Source: Roseovarius sp. (lineage in GTDB: Bacteria; Pseudomonadota; Alphaproteobacteria; Rhodobacterales; Rhodobacteraceae). Taken from it: a stretch of DNA of 6,469 nt. The notes beneath the pieces are model-generated. The model was not told the DNA's origin. It searched no databases and worked only from the letters and a program-made list of their open reading frames with translations. Positions 1-5,258 of the stretch are shown here, piece by piece. The DNA lies in assembly GCA_007125415.1 (NCBI GenBank), contig SLDH01000193.1, positions 1 through 6,469 of the forward strand, in the 5' to 3' direction. The position numbers and the translations under genes were made by a program. Within the stretch, counting starts at the first letter, position 1, and every line of letters begins with the position of its first letter.

Positions 1-55
1 AGCCCATATCGAATTTCTCCGCGATCTCTGCTCGGGAAAGGGCCGCGCAGACCTC
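1..55 (-). pseudogene. purB: Post-stop continuation of the purB reading frame
   Basis: In the same frame as purB, the 18 codons after the TAA read EVCAALSRAEIAEKFDMG with no further stop before the window edge. This follows the shape expected for the PurB C-terminus: an acidic, alanine-rich helix, then KFD-x-G, which in the family leads into a Y-H-x-K-H-V-D-x-I-F ending. The sequence therefore looks like the true 3' part of purB, separated by a single stop codon. The conclusive residues lie outside the window. Confidence 0.7.
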
Positions 56-1255
56 TTAGTCGGCCAGAAGCTCGGTCTTGAAATCGCTGCGATGCTCCCA
101 GACCTTCAGCGCGTTACGCTGCACGAGCGCATAGGCATCCTCGCGACTGACCCCGGCCTGTGTGAGGGCCAGCAAGACCCGCTGGCTCATCACGAGGCCG
201 GGAAACCTGTTCATGTTCTCGAGCATGTTCTCGGGGAAGATCAGCATCTTGTCGATAACGCCGGTCAACCGCGACAGCGCGAAATCCAGCGTTACTGTAG
301 CATCGGGGCCGATCATCCGTTCAACCGAGCTATGCGAGATGTCACGCTCGTGCCAGAGCGCCACGTTCTCCAAGGCCGGGACGACGGCCATGCGCACCAG
401 CCGCGCAAGCCCCGTGAGGTTTTCGGTCAGGACCGGGTTCTTCTTGTGGGGCATGGCCGAAGAGCCTTTCTGACCCATGGAGAAAAACTCTGCCCCTTCG
501 AGCACCTCCGTGCGCTGCATGTGTCTGATCTCGATGGCGACATTTTCGACCGAGGAAGCGATGACAGCGAGAGTGGCGAAAAAGGCGGCGTGCCGGTCGC
601 GCGGGATCACCTGTGTGCTGATGGGCTCAGGGGTAAGGCCCAGTTGCGCGCAGACATGCTCTTCGACGCGCGGGTCGATATTGGCGAAAGTGCCCACGGC
701 ACCCGAAATGGCGCCGGTGGCGACCTCGGCGCGCGCGGTGCGCAGCCGGGTGAGGTTGCGCTCCATCTCCGCATAGAACCGCGCGAAGGTCAGTCCCATG
801 GTGGTGGGTTCGGCATGGATGCCATGGCTGCGGCCGACGCGCAGGGTCATCTTGTGCTCGAATGCCCGGCGCTTGAGTGCTGCCAGCAGCGCCTCCATAT
901 CCGAAATGAGGATATCGGCGGCGCGCACAAGCTGCACGTTGAAGCAGGTGTCAAGCACGTCCGACGACGTCATCCCCTGATGGACGAACCGCGCCTCGTC
1001 GCTGCCCACATGCTCGGCGAGATGAGTGAGAAAGGCGATGACATCATGCTTGGTCACCGCCTCGATCTCGTCAATGCGCGCCACATCGAATTCCACATCG
1101 CGCGCCTTCCAGACGGCCTGCGCATTCTCGCGGGGGATCACTCCCAGATCGGCCATGGCATCGCAGGCATGGGCCTCGATCTCGTACCAGATCCGGAATT
1201 TCGTCGCAGGATCCCAGATGGCGGTCATTTCGGGGCGGGAATATCGGGGAATCAT
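56..1255 (-). CDS. purB: Adenylosuccinate lyase PurB, cut short by an in-frame stop
   Basis: PurB catalyses two fumarate-releasing steps: SAICAR to AICAR, and adenylosuccinate to AMP, in purine synthesis. It is a cytosolic homotetramer of the fumarase/aspartase superfamily. Visible motifs are KHDVIAF (69-75), TSSD (96-99), the histidine-rich GRSHGIHAEPTT (141-152) with candidate catalytic His144/His147, and the superfamily signature loop GSSAMPHKKNP (264-274) with the catalytic serine pair. The ATG at 1255-1253 has AAAGG eight bases upstream, a good start. The reading frame stops at TAA (58-56) after 399 residues, whereas the family is usually about 430-435. The frame beyond the stop remains open and PurB-like to the window edge, so this appears to be a nonsense mutation or sequence error that removes about 35 C-terminal residues. 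Family identity is very secure; whether the product is functional is uncertain. Confidence 0.95.
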   Translation of the reverse strand: MIPRYSRPEMTAIWDPATKFRIWYEIEAHACDAMADLGVIPRENAQAVWKARDVEFDVARIDEIEAVTKHDVIAFLTHLAEHVGSDEARFVHQGMTSSDVLDTCFNVQLVRAADILISDMEALLAALKRRAFEHKMTLRVGRSHGIHAEPTTMGLTFARFYAEMERNLTRLRTARAEVATGAISGAVGTFANIDPRVEEHVCAQLGLTPEPISTQVIPRDRHAAFFATLAVIASSVENVAIEIRHMQRTEVLEGAEFFSMGQKGSSAMPHKKNPVLTENLTGLARLVRMAVVPALENVALWHERDISHSSVERMIGPDATVTLDFALSRLTGVIDKMLIFPENMLENMNRFPGLVMSQRVLLALTQAGVSREDAYALVQRNALKVWEHRSDFKTELLAD

Positions 1256-1303
1256 GTGACGAGCCTTTGGCTATGCGTTAGGAGGTGCCGGCGGTTTACC
1301 CGC

Positions 1304-1326
1304 GCAAGGCAAGGGCGGCAAGGCAA
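1304..1326 (+). repeat. Short direct repeat at the DUF6314 start
   Basis: The nonamer GCAAGGCAA occurs at 1304-1312 and again at 1318-1326, a 14-base period. The second copy ends in the A of the ATG start codon. Each copy carries an AAGG that can serve as a weak Shine-Dalgarno core. Only the stretch AAGGG at 1311-1315 has reasonable spacing (10 bases). It is probably a local duplication with no further role. Confidence 0.5.
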
Positions 1327-1748
1327 TGGCAGTGAACCTGTTGGATTTCGAAGGCGCATGGGTGCTGGAAAAGCGCATCATCCATGGTGACGGGCAAAGG
1401 GCGGCGTTTCGCGGCTCAGCCCGCTTCATTCCCGATGGGAAGGGGTTGCGCTATGAAGAACGCGGGCTGATCAGGTTGAACGGCCACCGGCCGGTGAGTG
1501 CGCAGCGCAGCTATCTCTGGCGCGAAGAGGAAGCGGGCCGGGTGGCAGTGCATTTCGACGACGGGCGTCCGTTTCACGTGATCGACCCCTCATTGCCCGA
1601 TGACACGCATCATTGTGCGCCCGATACCTATGAGGTGAGTTACAACTTCGATATATGGCCGGAATGGATGGCCACATGGCAGGTCAGGGGCCCGGCCAAG
1701 GATTACCGCATGGTGGCGACCTATCGCCGTCCGGTGCCCGGAGACTGA
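1326..1748 (+). CDS. DUF6314 family protein
   Basis: This is a 140-residue soluble protein with no signal peptide or membrane segment. It matches my recollection of the DUF6314 family common in Rhodobacteraceae. It shows an N-terminal LxDFEGxWxLE-type opening (5-15), FxGxARFxPDGxGLRYEERG (28-47), a YLWR segment (63-66), HFDDGRPFH (76-84), HHCAPDTYEV (95-104), and the closing RGPAKDYRMVATYRR (121-135). The family resembles a small lipocalin-like beta fold, but no biochemical function is known and none is proposed here. The conserved His-His-Cys and Lys-Asp-Tyr groups are the residues most likely to matter. The gene starts 70 bases from the divergent purB start and converges on the DUF465 gene. 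The ATG at 1326 is the only sensible start, and its ribosome-binding site is weak (AAGGG at 1311-1315). Confidence 0.88.
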   Translation: MAVNLLDFEGAWVLEKRIIHGDGQRAAFRGSARFIPDGKGLRYEERGLIRLNGHRPVSAQRSYLWREEEAGRVAVHFDDGRPFHVIDPSLPDDTHHCAPDTYEVSYNFDIWPEWMATWQVRGPAKDYRMVATYRRPVPGD

Positions 1749-1759
1749 CAGATCGACGA

Positions 1760-1785
1760 GCCTGAGCCCTGCTTGCAGATCAGGC
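1760..1785. terminator. Possible shared terminator hairpin between convergent genes
   Basis: GCCTGA (1760-1765) pairs with TCAGGC (1780-1785). Inside it CTG (1769-1771) can pair with CAG (1776-1778). The stem lies between the DUF6314 stop and the DUF465 stop and overlaps the latter. There is no T-run on either side, so this is a weak candidate for a bidirectional terminator. Confidence 0.3.
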
Positions 1786-2004
1786 GATGATGTCGGGATA
1801 GAGCCTGTCTTCCAGCCTTGCGATATAGTCCTTCAGGCGCAACTTCTGCTGTTTCAGCCGCTTGAGGGTCAGTGCATCGGCGGTGCCTTTCTCCTGCAGG
1901 GCGCTGATCGCCTCGTCAAGGTCGCGGTGCTGGTGGCGGTATTCCTCCAGCTCGACACGCAGAACCTCGTCGGATTTCATCGAAAGATCGCTGATCACAT
2001 TCAT
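1780..2004 (-). CDS. DUF465 / YdcH-like small coiled-coil protein
   Basis: A 74-residue charged, helical protein. Two helices are evident, one around HRDLDEAISALQ (26-37) and one around LKRLKQQKLRLKDYIARLEDRL (47-68). Together they make the short antiparallel hairpin typical of DUF465 (YdcH-like) proteins, which are frequent in alphaproteobacteria and have no firmly established role. The ATG at 2004-2002 is preferred over the in-frame TTG at 2028 because AGAGGGA lies about ten bases upstream of the ATG. The TTG start would add eight unconserved-looking residues (MGKRESTC) encoded by the Shine-Dalgarno region itself. The gene is divergent from hsp20, with 157 bases between the two starts, so their promoters lie back to back. 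Family assignment is fairly sure; function is unknown. Confidence 0.85.
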   Translation of the reverse strand: MNVISDLSMKSDEVLRVELEEYRHQHRDLDEAISALQEKGTADALTLKRLKQQKLRLKDYIARLEDRLYPDIIA

Positions 2005-2037
2005 GCAGGTCGATTCCCTCTTCCCCAAAGGTGCGTC

Positions 2038-2065
2038 AGACTACCCGGTTAAAGCGATTTGGCAA
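2038..2065 (-). promoter_or_regulatory. Candidate sigma-70-type promoter for the DUF465 gene
   Basis: Read on the minus strand, TTGCCA (2065-2060, five of six matches to TTGACA) is followed after 16 bases by TAGTCT (2043-2038, a poor -10). Transcription would begin near 2031 and leave a leader of about 27 bases before the ATG at 2004. The -35 lies five bases from the -35 of the divergent heat-shock promoter. Weak support because of the -10. Confidence 0.28.
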
Positions 2066-2069
2066 AGCC

Positions 2070-2098
2070 CTTGCAGGGTCGGGCGCAAGACACCATAT
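2070..2098 (+). promoter_or_regulatory. RpoH (sigma-32)-like promoter of the hsp20 operon
   Basis: CTTGCAG (2070-2076) matches five of seven bases of the heat-shock -35 CTTGAAA. CACCATAT (2091-2098) matches seven of eight of the -10 CCCCATNT. The spacer is 14 bases, within the usual range. Transcription would start near 2105, exactly where the leader hairpins begin. The same stretch can be read as a mediocre sigma-70 promoter (TTGCAG, 17 bases, CATATT), so dual use is possible. The -35 also sits in the near-palindrome CCCTTGCAGGG (2068-2078). Confidence 0.55.
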
Positions 2099-2104
2099 TC
2101 ATCG

Positions 2105-2128
2105 CGTGGCCGCCGAAACGGGGCCGCG
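2105..2128 (+). promoter_or_regulatory. First leader hairpin of the hsp20 mRNA
   Basis: CGTGGCC (2105-2111) pairs with GGCCGCG (2122-2128) through one G-U pair. An inner CCG-AAA-CGG (2113-2121) extends the stem, with G2112 bulged. This gives a stable ten-pair hairpin at the predicted 5' end of the transcript. ROSE-type leaders usually have one or more such stable hairpins ahead of the temperature-sensitive one. Confidence 0.5.
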
Positions 2129-2132
2129 GAAC

Positions 2133-2159
2133 ACACAGTCGCTTAAGCCAAGGACGTGT
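2133..2159 (+). promoter_or_regulatory. ROSE-like RNA thermometer hairpin over the hsp20 Shine-Dalgarno
   Basis: The known ROSE feature is a U-Y-G-C-U strand that pairs with the AGGA of the Shine-Dalgarno while its G stays unpaired. Here UCGCU (2139-2143) faces AGGA (2151-2154). The pairs are 2143-2151, 2142-2152, 2140-2153 and 2139-2154, with G2141 bulged. The stem continues with 2138-2155 and, past a bulged A2137, ACAC (2133-2136) with GTGT (2156-2159). The loop is seven bases and the hairpin ends two bases before the ATG at 2162. At low temperature this would hide the ribosome-binding site, and melting would free it for Hsp20 synthesis. The pairing is seen in the sequence; the thermometer role is inferred from family knowledge and gene context. 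Confidence 0.62.
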
Positions 2160-2161
2160 CC

Positions 2162-2575
2162 ATGAGCAAACTTACCCTGGGGACCCACCCCTATATGCTG
2201 GGCTTCGAGCAGCTTGAGAGAATGCTGGAGCGCAGCGCCAAAACCGGAAACGAGGGTTATCCGCCCTTCAATATCGAACAGACAAGCCGCAGTTCCTATC
2301 GGATTACGCTGGCCGTTGCGGGCTTTTCCGAGGGCGACCTTTCGATCACCGTCGAAGACCGTCAGCTTGTGATTCGCGGACGCCAGAGTGATGATATGTC
2401 GGACCGCGTCTTCCTGCATCGCGGCATTGCCGCGCGCCAGTTCCAGCGCTCCTTCGTGCTGGCCGATGGTGTCGAGGTGGGAGAGGCGATCATGGAGAAC
2501 GGCCTTTTGCATGTCGATCTCACGCGCGCCGAGCCGGAGGCTGTCGTGCAGACAATCAAGATCAGGAAAGGGTAG
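2162..2575 (+). CDS. Hsp20 family small heat-shock protein
   Basis: A 137-residue cytosolic small heat-shock protein (IbpA/alpha-crystallin class), an ATP-independent holdase that keeps unfolding proteins soluble until ATP-driven chaperones refold them. The alpha-crystallin domain runs from about YPPFNIEQ (33-40) through YRITLAVAGF (46-55), LVIRGR (69-74) and LHRGIAARQFQRSFVLAD (85-102) to ENGLLHVDL (112-120). The C-terminal oligomerisation I-x-I motif is IKI (132-134). The ATG at 2162 is chosen because AAGGA (2150-2154) lies seven bases upstream; the in-frame GTG at 2156 would be one base from it. The leader carries an RpoH-like promoter and a ROSE-like hairpin. The DUF1150 gene follows after four bases and is surely co-transcribed. 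Confidence 0.95.
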   Translation: MSKLTLGTHPYMLGFEQLERMLERSAKTGNEGYPPFNIEQTSRSSYRITLAVAGFSEGDLSITVEDRQLVIRGRQSDDMSDRVFLHRGIAARQFQRSFVLADGVEVGEAIMENGLLHVDLTRAEPEAVVQTIKIRKG

Positions 2576-2579
2576 GCCA

Positions 2580-2807
2580 ATGGAAACGAAATACACGTTC
2601 AAGGACGACAGCACGCAGGCCATTGTCTATGTCCGGCCCGTGGCTGTGGCAGACCTGCCCGAGGAAGTGCGCCTTCAGGCGGAAGGGCTTGACCGGCTCT
2701 ATGCTGTTCATTCATCCGAGGGTGAGCAACTGGCGCTTGTGCGTGACCGGGCGCTGGCCTATGTGCTCGCGCGGCAGAACAACATGACGCCGGTGGCTGT
2801 TCACTGA
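2580..2807 (+). CDS. DUF1150 family protein, second gene of the hsp20 operon
   Basis: A 75-residue soluble protein of the DUF1150 family, which is typically found just downstream of Hsp20 in Rhodobacteraceae and relatives. The conserved core is DLPEEVRLQAEGLDRLYAVHSSEGEQLALVRDRALAYVLARQNNMTPVAVH (25-75). It includes the LPEEV opening, the LYAVH strand, the LALVxDRALAxxLARQN segment and a P-V-x-V-H C-terminus. No function is established. The constant pairing with Hsp20 suggests a role in proteostasis or as a partner of the small heat-shock protein, but that is inference. The ATG begins four bases after the hsp20 stop, and its purine-rich ribosome-binding site (GGAAAGGG, 2565-2572) lies inside the end of hsp20, which fits translational coupling. 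Confidence 0.88.
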   Translation: METKYTFKDDSTQAIVYVRPVAVADLPEEVRLQAEGLDRLYAVHSSEGEQLALVRDRALAYVLARQNNMTPVAVH

Positions 2808-2815
2808 GAAAGGGT

Positions 2816-2840
2816 GCGTCCTGTGCACCTCACAGGACGC
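2816..2840 (+). terminator. Terminator-like hairpin ending the hsp20–DUF1150 operon
   Basis: GCGTCCTGTG (2816-2825) and CACAGGACGC (2831-2840) form a perfect ten-base-pair stem with a five-base loop, starting eight bases after the DUF1150 stop. The downstream bases are TCTCG, not a T-run, so it may act as a Rho-assisted terminator or as an mRNA 3'-end stabiliser rather than a classical intrinsic terminator. Confidence 0.6.
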
Positions 2841-2962
2841 TCTCGCAGAGGCCACGCCTCCGCCTCGTCCCGGGCACCGTTGCGAACCAGCGGGGCATGA
2901 TGCACGAATACCGGCCATTCACGACCCTGATGAGCTGCACCCGGCGGGGACAGCTTGCGCTC

Positions 2963-3013
2963 CTCAGTTGCGCGTCTTAGACGGGAAATGACAGTTCCTG
3001 TGCGCGAACTGAG
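2963..3013 (+). promoter_or_regulatory. Leader inverted repeat reaching the antiporter ribosome-binding site
   Basis: CTCAGTT (2963-2969) pairs with AACTGAG (3007-3013). The stem continues GCGC (2970-2973) with GCGC (3002-3005), bulging G3006, for eleven pairs around a 28-base loop. The 3' arm overlaps the start of the purine stretch GAGGGAGA (3011-3018) that serves the antiporter start. It could partly mask the ribosome-binding site or be an operator. No known riboswitch class is recognised. Confidence 0.35.
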
Positions 3014-3021
3014 GGAGACCA

Positions 3022-4719
3022 GTGGTGGATGGCAGTTTCGAAACGATCTTTTACGAAATAGCGCTGCTGGTGCTGCTGGCTGCGGGGGTCGGTTTCATCG
3101 GGCTGTTGATGCGCCAGCCGCTTGTTGTGGCCTTCATTGCCGTTGGTGTTCTGGCCGGACCGGATGCGCTGGGCCTTGTCTCCTCCGTCGAGTTCATCGA
3201 GACACTGAGTCAGATTTCCATTGCGGTGCTGCTCTTTCTCGTCGGTCTCAAGCTCGATGTCTCATTGGTGCGCAATCTGGGCAAGGTCGCGGTGGCCACA
3301 GGGCTGGGGCAGGTCACCTTCACCGCCCTCTTCGGCTTCGTGATCTGCCTCGCCCTGGGGATCGACCCGCTGACATCGATCTACATTTCGGTTGCGCTGA
3401 CATTCTCCTCGACCATCATCATCGTCAAACTCTTGTCAGACAAACAGGAAATCGGCGCGCTGCATGGCAAGATCGCGCTGGGGTTCCTGATCGTGCAGGA
3501 TATCTTCGTCGTCCTTGCCATGGTCACGCTGTCGGCCATCGGCGTCGGTCTTGGCGAGGAAACGGGCGGCCTTTGGGAGGTGGCACAGGTCTTTCTGGGC
3601 GGTGCCGTGATGGTGGGGGCGGTCGTGCTCTTCATCCGTTACGGGGCCAATCCGCTGCTGGGCCAGATCGCGCGTTCACCGGAACTGATGGTGATCTTCG
3701 CGGTGGGCTGGGCGGCAAGCCTTGCGGCCCTCGGCGATGCGCTCGGGTTCGGCAAGGAGTTGGGCGGGCTGCTCGCCGGGGTTTCGCTGGCCTCGACCGA
3801 GTTTCGCGAGGCCATCAGTTCGCGCCTTGCCAGTCTGCGGGATTTCCTGCTGCTTTTCTTCTTCATCAACCTTGGGGCGACCCTTCAGCTTTCCACACTG
3901 GGCGAACAGATCGGACCGGCGATCACCCTGTCGCTATTCGTGCTCATCGGCAATCCGCTCATCGTCCTCGCGATCATGGGCTTCATGGGCTACCGCAAGC
4001 GGACGGGCTTTCTGGCAGGGCTGACCGTGGCGCAGATCTCGGAGTTTTCGCTCATCTTCATGGCCATGGGCATTACCATCGGCCATGTGGGTGATGAGGC
4101 GATGGGGCTTGTCACGCTGGTGGGGCTGGTGACGATTGCCCTCTCGGTCTACATGATCACGTGGTCTCACAAGCTTTACGATATCTGCGAGCCTTTCCTC
4201 GGCATCTTCGAGCGCCGTGTCGCCCATCGGGAGACCGATGACACCGACAGCGGTGCGGCGCCCTCGGCTCATGACTTCATCATCTTCGGACTGGGCCGCT
4301 ATGGCTGCCGGATCGGGGCGCGATTGAACGAAGAGGGGTACCGGGTGCTCGGTGTGGATTTCGACCCCGAGGCTCTGGCCAACTGGCGTCGCATGGGGCT
4401 TGAAGCGGGCTATGGTGATGCGACCGATCCGGAATTCGTAGCACATCTCGATCTGAGCAATGTGAAGGCTGTCGTCTCCGCCGTGCCACGCGACAGGGGT
4501 GCCTTGACGGAGGCGGACCCGCAGCTTGCGCTGCTCCACGGCCTGCGCTCGGTGAACTACAAGGGCCGCGTCTTTCTCTCGGCACAACGGGCCTCCGAAG
4601 CCGATGAGTTGCTCAAACGCGGTGCATCGGTGGTGCTCAACCCGTTCGACGATGCTGCGGATTACGCGGTGCGGCAACTCATCGAGGGCGAAGATGAGAG
4701 GCAGAAGGAAAGCGCCTGA
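3022..4719 (+). CDS. CPA2 family cation:proton antiporter with TrkA-N (RCK) domain
   Basis: A 565-residue inner-membrane monovalent cation/H+ antiporter of the CPA2 family (Kef-like). About a dozen hydrophobic segments span residues 10-385. Motifs include LFLVGLKLD (71-79), HGK (148-150), the ion-site pair Gln159-Asp160 in GFLIVQD (154-160), FFFINLGATL (279-288) and AQISEFSLIF (337-346). A cytosolic Rossmann TrkA-N/RCK domain follows a short linker, with GLGRYG (423-428) and the ribose-binding acidic Asp446 at the end of the second strand; GDATDPEF (465-472) is also typical. No TrkA-C domain is present. Likely role: K+ or Na+ exchange for protons gated by nucleotide. The Gln-Asp pair suggests electroneutral exchange, but the ion is not settled by sequence. 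The start is GTG at 3022 or the next codon GTG at 3025; AGGGAG (3012-3017) is better spaced for the second. It looks like a single-gene unit. Confidence 0.93.
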   Translation: MVDGSFETIFYEIALLVLLAAGVGFIGLLMRQPLVVAFIAVGVLAGPDALGLVSSVEFIETLSQISIAVLLFLVGLKLDVSLVRNLGKVAVATGLGQVTFTALFGFVICLALGIDPLTSIYISVALTFSSTIIIVKLLSDKQEIGALHGKIALGFLIVQDIFVVLAMVTLSAIGVGLGEETGGLWEVAQVFLGGAVMVGAVVLFIRYGANPLLGQIARSPELMVIFAVGWAASLAALGDALGFGKELGGLLAGVSLASTEFREAISSRLASLRDFLLLFFFINLGATLQLSTLGEQIGPAITLSLFVLIGNPLIVLAIMGFMGYRKRTGFLAGLTVAQISEFSLIFMAMGITIGHVGDEAMGLVTLVGLVTIALSVYMITWSHKLYDICEPFLGIFERRVAHRETDDTDSGAAPSAHDFIIFGLGRYGCRIGARLNEEGYRVLGVDFDPEALANWRRMGLEAGYGDATDPEFVAHLDLSNVKAVVSAVPRDRGALTEADPQLALLHGLRSVNYKGRVFLSAQRASEADELLKRGASVVLNPFDDAADYAVRQLIEGEDERQKESA

Positions 4720-4874
4720 GGCACGATCCAGAGCCACTCTCGATCTACCCGAGGCACCCTGCACGAAGCTGCGCAGGGGTAATCAACAGGCAGGGGTGAT
4801 CCAAGCTGATCGGGCAGCACTCCGGTTGCCTGTCACTGGCGAAAGTTGAACCCTATCAGGCGTATGGTGCCTTA
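4720..4874. other. Non-coding stretch downstream of the antiporter
   Basis: No credible gene is seen between the antiporter stop and the inverted-repeat element. It holds a weak hairpin, CCCTGC (4757-4762) with GCAGGG (4773-4778), that could end the antiporter transcript but lacks a T-run. It also holds the 14-base direct repeat described separately. Confidence 0.5.
4773..4803 (+). repeat. Two-copy direct repeat, 17-base period
   Basis: GCAGGGGTAATCAA (4773-4786) is repeated as GCAGGGGTGATCCA (4790-4803), 12 of 14 bases identical. It may be a small duplication or a pair of binding half-sites. Its position behind a gene argues against promoter control. Confidence 0.5.
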
Positions 4875-4889
4875 ACAGGCTGCTGAAAA
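4875..4889 (+). repeat. Left terminal inverted repeat of the element
   Basis: ACAGGCTGCTGAAAA, the exact reverse complement of 5259-5273. Similarity beyond the 15 bases fades quickly: the next positions read AGTTCAG, against GGTGCCT at the other end. Confidence 0.8.
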
Positions 4890-4933
4890 AGTTCAGCGCA
4901 TGTCTGTTTTGACACAGAGGGCGGGAAATCGTT

Positions 4934-4945
4934 CTTCTCCACGCC
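4934..4945 (+). repeat. Subterminal 12-bp inverted repeat, left copy
   Basis: CTTCTCCACGCC is the perfect reverse complement of GGCGTGGAGAAG at 5146-5157. Both copies point the same way relative to their own end, but lie 44 and 101 bases inside the left and right terminal repeats. A 12-bp match is not expected by chance in 400 bases. It may be a subterminal transposase site, or a sign that both arms derive from one ancestral end. Confidence 0.65.
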
Positions 4946-4959
4946 CCTCAAACGTCCTG

Positions 4960-4980
4960 GCCCGGGCGACCAGCCCGGGC
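4960..4980. repeat. Paired GCCCGGGC palindromes forming a GC hairpin
   Basis: GCCCGGGC, itself a palindrome, occurs at 4960-4967 and 4973-4980 around the five-base spacer GACCA, giving an eight-pair all-GC stem. A third copy (5005-5012) lies in the loop region of the neighbouring hairpin. Confidence 0.55.
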
Positions 4981-4997
4981 GGCGGTGAGGAGGATCA

Positions 4998-5022
4998 GAA
5001 AACTGCCCGGGCGGCAGTTTTC
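4998..5022. terminator. Bidirectional terminator-like hairpin inside the element
   Basis: GAAAACTGCC (4998-5007) pairs with GGCAGTTTTC (5013-5022) over ten pairs with the loop CGGGC. The A-tract on one side and T-tract on the other are inside the stem, so both strands read as a GC-core hairpin ending in TTTT, as in a bidirectional intrinsic terminator. Placed between convergent genes, it could end transcription of the antiporter from the left and of the acyl-CoA synthetase from the right. Confidence 0.5.
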
Positions 5023-5033
5023 CCGACGAACAC

Positions 5034-5078
5034 CCTCCCCCGTCAAACCGCAGGTTTGCCTTTGGCAAAACGGGGAGG
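5034..5078. repeat. Branched inverted-repeat structure inside the element
   Basis: An outer stem CCTCCCCCGT (5034-5043) with ACGGGGAGG (5070-5078) has one bulged C. It encloses two inner hairpins that compete because they share bases: CAAACC-GCA-GGTTTG (5044-5058) and TTTGCC-TTT-GGCAAA (5055-5069). This is a compact foldable module in DNA or RNA. Confidence 0.5.
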
Positions 5079-5120
5079 CGCATTGCGACGTTGCGAAAAG
5101 CTCAACGCTCGGAAGTATCT

Positions 5121-5178
5121 GGCGACCATAAAGCACTGTCGCCCCGGCGTGGAGAAGCGCCCACCCAGGGTCGGGCGC
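5121..5178. repeat. Two further hairpins in the right half of the element
   Basis: GGCGAC (5121-5126) pairs with GTCGCC (5138-5143). GCGCCC (5157-5162) pairs with GGGCGC (5173-5178), and an inner ACC-CAG-GGT (5163-5171) extends the second stem, with C5172 bulged. These add to the strong stem-loop density of the element. Confidence 0.4.
5146..5157 (-). repeat. Subterminal 12-bp inverted repeat, right copy
   Basis: GGCGTGGAGAAG is the perfect reverse complement of 4934-4945. It overlaps by one base the start of the hairpin at 5157-5178. Confidence 0.65.
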
Positions 5179-5258
5179 GTTCCTTTGCGCATCGACCAGG
5201 CAATGGAAGAGGAACAGTTTCCCCGGCTCAAATGGCTTGAAGGGGGCAGCAAGGCACC

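Noticed and set aside
1279..1287. A perfect Shine-Dalgarno-like AGGAGGTG on the plus strand upstream of the DUF6314 gene.
   Set aside because: No start codon lies at a usable distance downstream, and it is too far (about 38 bases) from the ATG at 1326.
92..1390. A 432-codon open frame on the plus strand opposite purB.
   Set aside because: It is the antisense shadow of a well-identified purB. High GC creates long open antisense frames, and the translation has no recognisable domain.
2156..2161. GTG at 2156 as the hsp20 start.
   Set aside because: It is one base after the AAGGA ribosome-binding site; the ATG at 2162 has normal spacing.
2955..4094. A 379-codon plus-strand frame overlapping the antiporter.
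   Set aside because: It overlaps the antiporter in another frame; its arginine- and glycine-rich composition is typical of a frame-shifted GC-rich gene.
3934..4764. A 276-codon minus-strand frame within the antiporter gene.
   Set aside because: Antisense shadow of the TrkA-N part of the antiporter, with no family resemblance and no ribosome-binding site.
2074..5178. The shared 13-mer CAGGGTCGGGCGC at 2074-2086 and 5166-5178.
   Set aside because: One lies in the hsp20 promoter and the other within the element; a single GC-rich 13-base match in a window of this size can arise by chance, and the flanks do not agree.
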